Below, piece by piece: positions 22,156 through 33,784 of a stretch of 64,000 nt of DNA. The notes beneath the pieces were generated by a model. That model worked only from the letters and a program-made list of their open reading frames with translations, did no database searches and had not been told where the DNA came from. The stretch is taken from contig JAPXFQ010001133.1 of the NCBI GenBank assembly GCA_028564705.1, forward strand, positions 930,001-994,000, read 5' to 3'. The stretch's first letter is position 1, and the number at the start of each line of letters is the position of its first letter. Origin of the DNA: Apricaphanius iberus (Eukaryota; Chordata; Actinopteri; Cyprinodontiformes; Aphaniidae). A program made the position numbers and the translations under genes.

Positions 22156-23558
22156 TTACAGTTTCAGTTCGTTTATATTTTACTGCAAATTCTTATTTTT
22201 ATTGTAGATAATCAAAATGTTTTTTTTCCACTTACAATTATTGTTTTTTTTTTCATTTTCATCTACGATAATTTCATTGGGTATAATCACGATGTGATAT
22301 GAGTTTTATCAGAATGGAGACTTAGAAACTCTTACATCTACACTCTTTTTACTGATCAGTTTTACATAACTATAAAAATTCTCTTTCCAAAACTATTGGC
22401 ATCCTCAGTTAAACAATCAGTCTTCTCTTATTACGACCTTCATCAGTTCATTTACATTCTTGTGTCCATCAAAATGGACAACTGTCTCTTAAGTCATGAG
22501 ATTTCTTCTAAATGAAGAACATTCCACCAAAATGGAGGCCAGAACAGGTGAGTATTATCACCAAAGCTCATTGGGCTTATAGAGTGGCTGCTGAGGGCGA
22601 GGTCTGCTGAGTGGAGATGATATCAGGCCGATATTGCCTGCTCTTTTCACTCTTGCCATGATGAGCTGTGCTACCGAGTGTGTTGTTGCCTAATTCCCTC
22701 TAACTACAGGCCTGTGTAATCACATACCCCAATTAACCACCTCGGCTCCCCGTTTCCTGCGACGTGCATGCCGCCCTGTCGTCTCGCCACACAGAGTAAT
22801 TAGCTTTCATCTGAAAATGAAAAGAAAGGAGCAGCTCAGCAATTGTGCAGCCACTTTCTCTTTCTGCCCGTCTCTCTAGCACTCTACTTCTCATATCATA
22901 ATGGCCTGCAATTTCAATCAGATGGATTTTTATCGCTGACACTAAGAAAAATTGCCTCTCATCCTAGTCACTCTTTCAGCAAACCCCCCCCAAACAAGCA
23001 ACCCGTCTCATCTGATAGCTCTTGCTTTTCAGACAGCCATCAAGGAGAGTCCTTGTTGTGACTGGGAGGTCTTAGTTTGATATTTACAAAGGATTTAATT
23101 CCCCATGGTGGATGTGGGTGGCATAATAGTAGGATATGCTGTAGTAGAATTTGATTTCCATCCACCTAATGAGAGGAAGGGCAGAAAATATCCATAGCAG
23201 ATTTTGATTATGCCTATTTGTATTTAGTGGTGTGATTCTCTCCTTGGAAATATACTTGAAAGACAATTTAAAACCAGCTACGCAACGATTATCTGACTCA
23301 ATCCAAACCTGATTGTCTCAACATATTTTATATTCCTTTAACTTCTAATATTAGATTCAATAAACAAATATATTGCTTATATTTTGTTAGATGAAACCAA
23401 CTTCTCCAGTGTTTTAAGATTCAAAGCCTTTGTCATTAAAGAAACGTGTTTCTTTCTATAATTAAATTCTTTCTTACAAAGCGGACCAGAAAATAACTTT
23501 TATCGCTCCATTGACTTCCATTCATTATTTTTTCGGTTTGGGGACCTACGAGCCGACC
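22156..23558. other. Gene-free interval with a candidate conserved block
   Basis: Only 22590-22950 stands out (separate entry). The rest is AT-rich with no element that I recognise; 23414-23450 (CAAAGCCTTTGTCATTAAAG) resembles the CTTTATTGTC 3' end of a LINE family but is too short to call. Confidence 0.45.
22590..22950. promoter_or_regulatory. Candidate conserved non-coding element
   Basis: Repeat-free block with dense homeodomain/POU-like words: CACAGAGTAATTAGCTTTCA (about 22790), CAATTAACCACC (about 22730) and CATAATGGCCTGCAATTTCA (about 22897-22916). It resembles deeply conserved developmental enhancers in texture. An open frame on the minus strand (22942-22733) is not domain-like. Untested inference. 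Confidence 0.35.
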
Positions 23559-23642
23559 GGAAGGGGAGGAGCTTATGCGCCCTACAGGAAGGGGAGGGGC
23601 TTAGTCTCCCTACGGGAAGGGGAGGAGCTTGGGCTCCCCATA
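23559..23642. repeat. 28-bp tandem repeat, 3 copies
   Basis: Three units beginning GGAAGGGGAGG(A/G)GCTT followed by divergent ATGCGCCCTACA, AGTCTCCCTACG and GGGCTCCCCATA. GC-rich island in AT-rich surroundings. Confidence 0.9.
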
Positions 23643-24194
23643 GTTGTGGGAGAAAAAAACATGTTTTCTCTACAAACTAAGGTTAGAACTAGAAGTGCAA
23701 CAAAAATAAAAATAATAAAAACATTTCATTTAAGCATTTCAGACAGGGGGTGGGTGGAGTCTCTATTCATTTAATTTTCTATTTACAGTGGATTTCCAGT
23801 TGTATTCCTGTTTTTTGTACAGGTGACTAAAAAAAAACAAAAACAAAGGTTTTCCAATAACAGGGAAGCAGGTAGAGATGCAGGGAAAACTGAGAACTAC
23901 CATCCGTGTTTCTGAGTGAGACCTGAAAAACAATTCCAGCATCCACCGACAGTCAGGGAGACAGACTGACTAACCGGTCCTCACTTTAAATTGAGTTAGA
24001 CTAACAATAAACAGGTGGATTTAGCAGTTTGTGGCTCCAAGGCAGACAAAGACATGAGGCCCTCTGCAGTCGTTGGTTTGAACCTTTTTCAATCATTTCT
24101 ATATGTGACTTCTTCACTAGTCCCTTCTTAAGACCGTGGTAATGTCCAGAATATAGAATGTCTGGAACTCTATCTGCATGAAACAAACACATTT
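23643..24194. other. Unassigned non-coding stretch
   Basis: No recognisable gene or element; two A-rich runs near 23830 and 23700. Confidence 0.45.
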
Positions 24195-24320
24195 AACATC
24201 CATCCATCCAATTTCTGAACCGCTTAATCCTCAACCGGTCGTGTGGGCCTGGTGCCTATCTCCAGCTGTCAACGGGCGAGAGGCGGGGTACACCCTGGAC
24301 AGGTCGCCAGTCCAGATTTA
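24195..24320 (-). repeat. Teleost dispersed repeat with (ATCC)n edge
   Basis: Starts CATCCATCCATCC and contains TGAACCGCTTAATCCTCA, CCAGCTGTCAACGGGCGAGA and GGGGTACACCCTGGACAGGT. The same repeat lies in inverse orientation at 63340-63490, ending there in (ATGG)n. The tetranucleotide edge resembles a LINE/SINE 3' tail. Confidence 0.85.
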
Positions 24321-25425
24321 ACAGTTTAATAAATATATTTTCCATTAATAATAATATTTATTTCTGTAACAGTGTGTTAGGCAGGCATGTTTGTGACTAG
24401 GCCAGATAAATGTGTTTGTATAGCAAACCTTAAGCAACAAGGCAGTCCAATGTGGCGTGTTCAGCAGAGTTTTCATGCTTCTAATGGGATGCTGCTGGTA
24501 ACTGGTGAAAAATACTCTGATCTGATGTAACAATACATTTCCCTTCTTAGCCCAGTATCAGCATCCAGTGAACGGTCGAAAAATGACAACAATTCCACTA
24601 TCATTTAACATTCTTCATATAGCAAAATGACATAAAGGGCTGAATTAACTAAAAGGAAAAGTGCTGTTCAATATTTCCTTATTTAATCGGTGTCACCAGC
24701 TAACTCTGAATCACAGTGAAAAATGTCAAATTAATGAGTGATTGGCTGGAAGTTGATCTCTGAACAACAACGAATGACAGAGCAGACGGCGAAGTAACAA
24801 GAAGAACTTAAACTGACTTATATGAAATTAAACCATCATAGCTACAAAGGTAAGAAGAAGTGAAGCAGTTTTTTTCTCCCACTCTCCTAAAAATGATTTT
24901 CAGCCTCTTTAAAGCCTCTGTGATGAAGTCCTGCTGCTGCTTTCTTCATCTTCTTCCTAATGATGATCTTTCTTTGCCTTATTTTGGATTTTAGTCTCTT
25001 CAGCACAGCTCTCAGCTCCTCCATGTCTCCAGTTCTTCTTCTCCTTTAGGCGAGTTTAATCCATGGCTTGTTGTTGGGAAAACTCCGTACCTTCATGATT
25101 GGTACGATGTTGTCCACACTAAAGTGGATGTAATCCATAATGCGGTGTGTGATTGGGTTAAAGGTTCTGCACAGATTGTCCCACGCAGTAGAACCTCTTC
25201 AGTCTCTGACCATGTCCTCAGTGTGTGGGTCACAGCTGGTTCTGTGTGAACTAGAGGTTTAAACACAGCCTGGAGATGAAGCTGCTTATGACCCAGCCAG
25301 ACCCCCTCCTCCCTTCTTACTGGTCGCCCTGGTTCTGTCGGCCCAGATCAGATAAAACCATCCGGGCCAGTACCTCATTCCCCTTACAGCGCCGTCCAAT
25401 CCCAGAATGAGTGCAGTGTCTCTCC
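24321..25425. other. Unassigned non-coding stretch
   Basis: AT-rich, no recognised element or gene. Some short tandem TTCTTC text at 24940-25045. Confidence 0.45.
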
Positions 25426-25427
25426 CT

Positions 25428-25545
25428 CCTCAGCTAGGGGGCGATGTCGGCGCACTCAGTGGGAGGCAATTGTGGGTTTGATTCCAGCTTCCTGCTACGT
25501 GCCGTTGTGCTCTTGAGCAAGAAACTTCCCAGTACTGGAAGAATG
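25428..25545 (+). repeat. SINE-like fragment with Pol III B-box
   Basis: Contains CGGCGCACTCAGTGGGAGGC followed by GTGGGTTTGATTCCAGC, close to the tRNA-type internal promoter B box GGTTCGANTCC, and downstream GTGCTCTTGAGCAAGAAACT, a block typical of tRNA-derived fish repeats. It is diverged; the A box is unclear and no tRNA cloverleaf can be drawn, so it is not a tRNA gene. Confidence 0.6.
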
Positions 25546-27205
25546 ACAGAAAAACACACAAAGATGTTGAACTAAAATACAAGAGCTTAGTTTGTTACAA
25601 GAAACATTCAAAATGTGATTCACTTTCTAACCAGAGTTTATGAAGCTTTGCTCACATGGTATAGCTCTAAAAAAGGATTTTGTGTTTAAAGTAACACTGC
25701 TAAACTTGGACAACTTGTCATTGTTGTGAGATATAAACTGGTCAGTCCATAGAATGCAGAAACAGCATTATAAAGAAGTATGAGAGATAAAGTAGAATAT
25801 GTTTGAAAGGCTGTTTGAAAATCAAAGTGAGTGAGTTATTCAGAGATGGATTCCATATGAGCGTGTTAGCGAGCAGATTCCCAGCAGATAAAGCAGAGCC
25901 ATGATATCATTAGGAAGTTAGCAGCAGCATGAGCGCTCCTCACAGGTACACTGGTAATGTGGTAATGTGACACGAACACCCGGAACCGTTCCAGCTGGAT
26001 GAATCATTGTTCAGTCATACTAGTGAGCAGCCTGTTAATAATCCAGCCCTGACATTTAACACATAATAAGGTGTTTCATCCCGTCTCCTTCGCAGGTGGA
26101 ACAACCCAAAGACCTTTTAAGTTCACAGTAAGGCGAAGGCAGCCGGTATCCTGCTGCTCTTTTTCTTTTCTTTCTTCTCTTGCCTCTCAACCTGTTTGCT
26201 CTCTTATCTTTCTGTGTCCGAACAAATCGATGAGGCGCTCGTTAGCCCAAGGATGTTCATCAGGGAGCGTTGGCTCTGAGAACACATTGATCCGGATGAA
26301 CACAGCTCCTCTGTGGATTTAAGCAAACAGTCACATACACTCAGCCATCCAGAATCTAAAATACACCTGGAATGATGGAGCTCAACTTAACAACAAGCAT
26401 TCTTTTTCAGATTGGGTTAAATCATTAGCTTTTCTTTGTTTTTAATCAACTATTGATAAATTAAAAAAACACTGCACTTATTTTATTTATCATTTATTAT
26501 CTTCCTCCTATCTGGGTTCGGGTCACCTTCTGAAGAGAGAATCACACTTTCCTTTCCCTCCATCTTTTTCCTTCAAAACATAAAAAAATTCCAGTTTTGG
26601 AACAGAAGCAAATTCTAATTTTAATGTTCTTTAATCAATAATGTTTTGGAAAAGTTTATATTTTGAAAAAAATATATATATTCCATAAAATTCCTGTTAA
26701 TGAGGTGTAACAGTGGGAAATATTACCACATAGTTTCATCACAGATTTAAATTTAAACATTTAAAAACATAATGTTATTAATACACAGAAGCACAGGGTT
26801 GAGTATTTGGCATTCCTGGGGATTTCATACGATTTATGGCACTATCATCTTTTTGTGTTTATTTATATTGTTGAAATAGACAGTACCTTTATAAATGATT
26901 ATTAAATTGCTCTTAACAGTTAAGTCTATAAATCAAGCTGATTTATAGACTGATAATCAATCAAACTGGCCAGTTTATTGGAAAGAATGATTTTTGCATC
27001 AGTGTATGAAAAAGGCATTAAAAATACCTAGAACCACTTAGTGATTATTAATAATAAATATTTTAAAGCTTATTTAATGAGAGTTCCTTATTCTGTTATT
27101 ACTGCAGTTTAACATGGAAACAGATGCTTTTGGTTCTTCTGTTAAACACGTATTAATCTGTTTGTCTTAATGTTTGTTAAGTTCTCATTTAGTTTTGCCA
27201 TCAGA
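25546..27205. other. Gene-free, AT-rich interval
   Basis: No element or gene recognised apart from a small perfect inverted repeat at 26923-26951. An 83-codon frame at 26071-26322 has no domain and is serine/leucine-rich. Confidence 0.45.
26923..26951. repeat. Perfect 13-bp inverted repeat, 3-nt loop
   Basis: Left arm AGTCTATAAATCA at 26923-26935, loop AGC, right arm TGATTTATAGACT at 26939-26951. Arms pair without mismatch. No U-tract follows, so it is not a terminator-like element. Confidence 0.95.
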
Positions 27206-27207
27206 AC

Positions 27208-27482
27208 CTCAAACATCAAGAGGAGCCAGTTAAGGTGGCATCTGGTCAGGATGGACGCCTCCCTGGTGAAGTGTTCTGGGCACGTCCCACCGGGAGGAGA
27301 CCCAGGGGAAGACCCAGGACCCGCTGGAGGGATTATGTCTCCCAGCTGGCCTGGGAACGCCTCGGGATTCCTCCTGAGGATCGGGACCAAGTAGCTGGGG
27401 AGAGGGAAGTGTGGGTCTCTCTGCTTATGCTACTGCCCCCGTGACCCGACCCAGGATAAGCGGAAGAAGATGGATGGATGGA
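27208..27482 (+). mobile_element. Rex3/RTE-like LINE, extreme 3' end
   Basis: 5'-truncated copy. The first part reads RSQLRWHLVRMDASL; after a one-frame shift the plus strand 27235-27444 encodes LPGEVFWARPTGRRPRGRPR, TRWRDYVSQLAWERLGIPPE, VAGEREVWVSLLMLLPP and a stop. The 3' end is AAGAAGATGGATGGATGG, the short tetranucleotide tail known for Rex3. The frame interruption and truncation make it dead. Confidence 0.9.
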
Positions 27483-27636
27483 AACTCAAACTTCTGAAAA
27501 TAATAAAATAAAAAAATTCTAATTTTATTATATTTTTCCACACAGGAAGTATTATGTTAAATAATCTATATAATGCTATTTTACAGCTTTCCACTTCTGG
27601 GATAGACATATACGTGCTATCCCAGCACATTGTTAT

Positions 27637-27692
27637 ACAAATTAATACTGTATAACACCAATGGTAATTGGTGTTATACAGTATTAATTTGT
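27637..27692. repeat. Perfect 26-bp inverted repeat, 4-nt loop
   Basis: Left arm 27637-27662 begins ACAAATTAATACTGTATAAC; right arm 27667-27692 ends ATACAGTATTAATTTGT; loop GGTA at 27663-27666. All 26 positions pair and pairing stops at both outer ends. As RNA it would give a long uninterrupted stem; as DNA, a cruciform. Confidence 0.97.
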
Positions 27693-27699
27693 CCTAAAA

Positions 27700-28680
27700 T
27701 TAACTTGTATGCTGTAGTTAATGTTAGACCACGAAGTGAAATGGCTCGTTTCTATGTAATCCCGCCTCCTGCACCAAACCCCCAACCCTCCCGCTCACCC
27801 GTCTCCCATGCAGAGCTGCAGCAGCTCAGACTGAGACAAACATCTTCAGCTTCATCTCAAACAGTATTCTGACAGTGAATCTGAAAAGCACAAAGTACCA
27901 CAATGAAACTCTGTTATATTAAGGGCTCAGACGTTTATTTTATAAAAAATTTTAAACTGAGTCAATAAAGCTTATTTCAGTTGCTAAATCTCCAGGCTTA
28001 AGACAGAGCCGAAAACAACACAGCTGACTCCACTAAACAAATCTTTCCAGACCAGTATATAAAAAAGCCGTGGGTGTTGTTTGTAACCGTTTACTGAACA
28101 TTCAGAGATTCTACAGATCAATTAATTAACCACACAATGCTGGTATAAGATCACATAAGCAGCTTGATAAATGGCTAACACACATTAGCATGTAGCTACT
28201 TACTTCTGTGTCAATCAGGCATCTTTGTTCTTTAAATCAGCTGATGTTCTTTAGGAATGTAGAATAAAATCCTGTAATCCATGCAGCCAAACAGGCGTTT
28301 TCACAGAGAAAATAAAAAATCCAACAAAAAAATGTTTTAAGCTTCCAAACACTGAAGCAGCTATGAACTGTGAAAAGGAGGAGGGCGTGTTTGGAACCCT
28401 AGCAGAGGTAAGCCGCTCTGCCTGCAGGGGTCGGTGCAAACACCTCTAGCACTCCCTTATTTTCAATCAGTGATGTCACTAGTTGAACACTCAGTCGTTT
28501 TCTAGGAGAGGGAGGGGCAACTGCTCAGAGAGCAGGATTCAGGAGGATTACTCAGACATGTGTGAATTAAACCAAAAACCACTCTGGTGGGGTTTTTTAT
28601 GAGAAAATTGCATTACCAGATGGTTGAAACTCAAAAAACTTGATTTTGCACGATATAGGCCCTTTAAGTTCTTCCAGTTT
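27700..28680. repeat. Possible TTAA-type DNA transposon remnant
   Basis: The right edge (28640-28667) is, in reverse complement, TTAAAGGGCCTATATCGTGC followed by AAAATCAAGTTTTTTGAG, very similar to a widespread teleost non-autonomous element with TTAA target sites. A weak partner TTAAGGGCTCAG lies at 27919-27930 in inverted orientation. Boundaries are therefore tentative (27919-28667). No transposase frame is present. Confidence 0.5.
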
Positions 28681-31600
28681 TTTTTGCATACAGGCTAAGC
28701 TAAGTAATAACAGCATGGTTGGATGAGGCCTTTTCCGACTCTTTGTATCATTACTTCCAAACCAAAGAATGCAAAACAAGGAGTTATGTACTCTACATAC
28801 ATTAGAACTATATTGTCTCCATTTTTCATTAAAGCTTCTTTTGTTTCCAGTCATTTCTTTTTCAGTAAAGAATATAACTGAAGGTAAAATCAGTATGAAA
28901 TGTCTGCGTAGGAGTCCTGTTATTATTTTATGATTAAATCAGCGGAGTGATGTGGGGGGGGGGGGGGGGGTAAGGGGAACCCATAACAGCTGGTGGCCTC
29001 GTATTTCCTACAGATCCTCGTCTTATAGGTTACAAATCCTTTTGAACCCATCTGTGGCTTTTTTCTTCTCACTTTTATTCAGTGATTTCATCTTTTTACA
29101 TAATAAAGACAAGATCAGTAATCCTGCAATGGGTTGTTTGATCAAGATTTGGAGAAGCTCCTTCCTTTCTTTTTGAAGGGAACGTGCTCTGACATGAAGG
29201 CTGCTGCATGCTTCTCCTTGTTCTGCTTTCATGGAGCCGTTTTTGATCCGGTTTTTAACCCACCTGTACGGTATTCCTCGTCTGGGACTGCAGCCAGGAT
29301 CCTGGCAGAACCTCGCATCAGCATCAGAGCGACGACAACGCTCTTCCCTTCCAGGGTTGCATACACAAGAGGAGCTTATCCTCTTAATAAATAAACCTGG
29401 CGGGAACATAAAATCAGAGGAACACAGGAGGGATCATTGATCCCCCCCACCCCCCGTCAGAGAGGGATTATCCCTTTCACTTAGCACGAGCACCGCTAAT
29501 TTCTACTGCCAGGTTCAACTCCCAGCATGCACTGGGGAGATTGGCGGCCTCTGCTTCTTTTCTGACTGCTCTCCTTCCTTCTTCTCCTCCCCTCCACACC
29601 TGGCTCCCTGTCTGGTTTTATCTCTGCTGGTGGGAACACCAACCCCAGCATTTCTTCCTCCTCATCCTCCTCTTTGATGATGATTTACCAGTGTTCGTTG
29701 AAGCTCTGTATTCCAGGGACTTCACGGATGTGCCAAAAACAAGATTAAGGAGCATAACTCTGGTAAAACTGTTGTTTTTGTTACCTGATTCAACAGCACA
29801 GCTTTTGCACAGATGAGATTGAGCATGAGGTTTTGTTCACAGACTTATTTTTCTTCACTCATGATTAAGCCTTTCACAAAAAAAAGAAGCGCTAATAATC
29901 TTTGGAAAACTTATTTTCTTCAAACGGGTTTCACTTTTTAAAGTACAAGTTTGCAAACTTATTGGGAGCTTAAGGCAGCAAACACACTGAGTCAGACATG
30001 CAGTTCATGAGCACCAGTTAGTGGTTTCCCTGCCACTAAGACTCAGTAAAAAACTGAGCCAGTCCAGACCAAGACCAATAAGTGGAGGGGGGGGGTTTCA
30101 AAGACAGCAGCCTTTCTGTTATCATGATGGGTTCCTCACTGAGCTAACCTGTAATCCTAACAGAAGGCTGAACTGGTGCACTGCCAGTTGAGTCTAAAAT
30201 GATTCATACAACCAACAAATTTAGTAATGTATTCACACTTCACAGCGATTAAAGGAAAGGGGACGAACATTTCACAGGTCACAATCAACCTGATCCACTC
30301 TTTGGGAATATAGGAGATGTGTTCCACTACATGAGACAAATGGTGGTTACACCAGATATGGACTGGTTCTCTGAGTCCACAGACCCCTCCAATAAAACAA
30401 AACTGTACATTTTAGAGAGGCCTTTTATTGTATCCAGTGTAAAGCACACCGGTGCAATAATTATGCTGTCTAATCATGATGTGGAACACCTGTGAGGTGG
30501 GATGGATTATCTCAGCAAAGGAGAAGTTCTCATTATCACAGATTTAGACAATATTTGAGATAAATGTTTTTTTTTGTCTATGTAGAAAATGTTTCAGATC
30601 TTCATCTCAATAAAAATGGGAGCAAAAACAAATGTAGCATTCATAGGTTTGTTTAGTATATAATAAATACTTTGTCAGTAGCCCTCTTCAGTTTTTTTGA
30701 ATGCCTTCTCCCAGACTCCCCGTCTGATAGCGCTGTGGCCTGCTACCTCCTCTGATGGTCACCTGGGGTTTGTCTTCTGGATGTGGGTCAGAGCCAGGAA
30801 GGTCGAAACAGGTAAGAAATTGTTTATGATACAGCTGAACCAAAATGTAGCCAGCTAGCATATTTTGGCTAACAGTCGTTGAATATGTTAAAGATGCGGC
30901 TGAGGGAGTGAAGCTTAAAAACGCTTTTCCCTGATCTACCACACATTCAACAATCCCACCTGGACTGGTTTATGGTGAAACATCTTGTCTTGTTTGTCCA
31001 ATTCACACGGTTCATTAGGGCCCCATTAGCATCATCTGATGGTTTATTGAAGTAATATTGTTAAATAAAATCACAATAGAAACTGAACCTTTTCCAGTTT
31101 TCTGTGTTTGGGTTGTTGGTTGAGAAATTTAGAACTAGATTGTTAATTATCGTTTTGTTATGGTAAAATAAACTGCCTGATATTTAACTTCTCAATTATG
31201 AGCCATTGTGGCTGTTAAGAGTCGGATGAAATGCTGCTTTCCATTCAGTGGTCAGATTCGATAACTTCCATAAAACCATAATTTATACAGTTGAAATCAT
31301 GAGTGTAGACAGACCTAATAAAAACACATATCTACCTCTTTCTAAAATAGAACAAACTTCTCTTGACGCTGGTCAGGACTGCCCGCTAACCTGCCTTTTT
31401 ACCAGCAGGTGGAACGGTGATCAGAATAAGTTTGGCTCTAGAGTCAAGGTGTGTGAATAAAAAGAAACTGAACAGAACACAAATGGTCTTTGTTTCAAAC
31501 AGTGTATTGAAGTTATTTACAGGTGAATAAATGACACAGGATGATGATATATTTACAAAAATGCAAAGGAATTAAGGAAGGAACCAACTGAGGGAATACA

Positions 31601-33339
31601 GAAAATCCAAAGTCTTCCTTGTCACACTTAGTTCAAGTCCTAAGAGATTTATCACAAGCTTTTTGTCCTGGTGAACTCAGGTTCATCTAGTCCTTTTTCT
31701 AATTGAGGTTCTTTCTGAAGGGTAGAACGCCATCCACGGTAAAACCGAGGAAAATACAATGAGGAAGTCTTCAGGATGAAAAACTGAAGAAAGGGAGAAA
31801 AAAAGTATCCACCAAAATAAAACATCACCTAAAAATAAGCCAGAAAAGAAATCATTAATATAATTATTTACATATACAAAGAAATAAACCAAATATAAAA
31901 GCTGACACGTCTTTTTCTAGGTTCAGTTAAATTCTTTAACGAATTGAATGTTGTACATTAATGTTCATTTACTTTCAAATGTCTAATTATTTGTTTTTCT
32001 GTTTCACAAAACTACTTATCAAATATTCAGCTGAATTCTAAACTTAACACTATTTTCTTAAAAGAATAATAAGTGTGTTCAAATCAAATATCCCAACAAG
32101 AATGACAAAATAATTAAGAAAAAAAAATATAAATCATTCAGTTTGGTCTCTAAGGTGACACCAAAGAATGTTCCGAGCAATGCTGATCATGGGGCGTACA
32201 TACAGCCAACTAGCTACATGCACATGCAGTTTGTGAACACCGGAGAGCGGAGATGCACACTTACACTTACTGACAGCAGTCAGGCGAAATGAAGGGGAAT
32301 CTGTGGCAATAATTCATCAAATTAATACAGGGAAAGAAATTAGATTCTGGGTAAGTAAATGACAACAAAGCAGCTCAGCAGTAGTCCACAGCGCAAAGAG
32401 AATGCAGCACACGGTTTGTCTTACTTCCTACTCTTGAGTTGAGCAGCCGGAAACCAGGTAAGTATGATTTTTTCTTTTTCCAGGTAGAAACAACACAAAC
32501 ACCAAAGGCTGGTAGCACAGAGCTGGATGCTACAGCAGCAAGTGAACTCTGGGGGTTCAGAGCTCTGGGTGGGGCAGCAATGGCTGCTGGTTTCTCTTAA
32601 ATGGGTAGAACTGTGAAATGCTGCATTGACTGCAGGTGTTTGTGTCACATGGGTTACACTTGTTTGAGGTCAGAATCGCCACATTTTTAAAAATTGCTAA
32701 AGGCTTTAATAATGAAGGAAATATGTTAGAGATGTATTATTAACGTCTTCAAGAGTCTCATTTCTAAAGCTGCTCATGGAAAAACCGGTCTAAAAACTGC
32801 GTAAGCCACAAAAAACATGGTGGAAAATGTGCTCAGCTTTAAGCATTCTTTGGACATGGAGGACACAGACAGCACAGCTAGTGAGATGGCAAAATTATGA
32901 ATTTAAGCCCCATTTTCAGACTTGTATAGTTTCACACCCACAACCCCTCCCCCCTTCTTAAGAATAAAAATGAAAATCTGAATGAAAATATGTTTTGACC
33001 TATTTCTTCAGATTAAATAGCAATTGCACGTATTGGTGCAAGTGCGAAGTATGGATATGAATACTGCATAATGCTGTTGGCCATCAGCCAGTGGCAGCAT
33101 CAGGGTGGGGGAGCAGATCTATAGATCTATGAGCTGAACTGGACCTGCTCTTAGATCTACTGGAACCGTCCATCCCATCCTCCGCTCTGCTTTCTTATAT
33201 CAGACACGCTGCTGCATCAACGCTGGATTTTTTTTGTGACCCCAAATCAATATTTTGCACAGATGATAATTTGTAAAAGTCGACAAAGCTCATCTTTAAA
33301 TATCTAGAAGTTATTATGTTCTGCTGTACTTTAGTTTTA
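28681..33339. other. Long gene-free interval
   Basis: No gene recognised over about 4.6 kb. Open frames at 29023-29409 (minus) and 29134-29394 (plus) overlap antisense and have no domain. Short features: G-run at 28954-28970, C/G runs near 29445 and 30084-30095, and CCAGTGGCAGCATCAGGGTGG at about 33090. 29510-29530 (GCCAGGTTCAACTCCCAGCA) contains a B-box-like word without other Pol III signals. 30300-32700 is AT-rich with no recognised repeat. Confidence 0.45.
28954..28970 (+). repeat. Homopolymeric G run (17 nt)
   Basis: Seventeen consecutive G in plus orientation; length is likely polymorphic and sequencing-sensitive. Capable of intramolecular G-quadruplex formation. Confidence 0.95.
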
Positions 33340-33560
33340 TTTGTTATAATTTGCTTTTATTCTAGTCTTATTGTTGCTACAACAAGTTAAATGTTATATT
33401 TCATGTTCTTATTCATTTTGTCACTTGTGCTGCTGCTTTAATTTTTTTATTTTTTTATCTTTTTATTTTTGTCTTGTTACACATTTTATTTTTGTAACCT
33501 TTTTTTATGTGAAGCAGTTTGGTTGCTTTGGCTGAGTAAAACACTTGATAGACAATCAAG

Positions 33561-33595
<35 letters not shown>
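33340..33595 (+). mobile_element. LINE/SINE-type 3' tail with hairpin and (TGAT)n
   Basis: T-rich 3' UTR-like sequence followed by GAAGCAGTTTGGTTGCTTTG, an 8-bp hairpin (CACTTGAT at 33542-33549, loop AGACA, ATCAAGTG at 33555-33562) and then (TGAT)n to 33594. A 3' stem-loop next to a short tandem tail is the arrangement used for template recognition by some LINE reverse transcriptases. No protein frame remains. Confidence 0.55.
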
Positions 33596-33596
<1 letters not shown>

Positions 33597-33784
33597 ATCC
33601 GTGTCTCCACATGCCTGTTTCTGTCTCTGTGGAATTGCTTTCTCCGCCTCGCGGTTGCCATGGCTACCCATGAAATGCCTGTATCAGCCGTCTGAAGTCA
33701 TGCAGAATATTCACTCGACGCGTTGCACTGAGCGTTTACGGAAGACAGTAGGAGGCGGGACATGATAGCTGAGCAACAGTCCCC

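Noticed and set aside
25460..25490. tRNA gene
   Set aside because: The B-box-like word is present but no cloverleaf or A box can be drawn; it fits a SINE relic.
27637..27692. MicroRNA precursor
   Set aside because: A fully paired stem with a 4-nt loop is unlike a typical animal pre-miRNA (usually mismatched, larger loop), so I kept only the palindrome observation.
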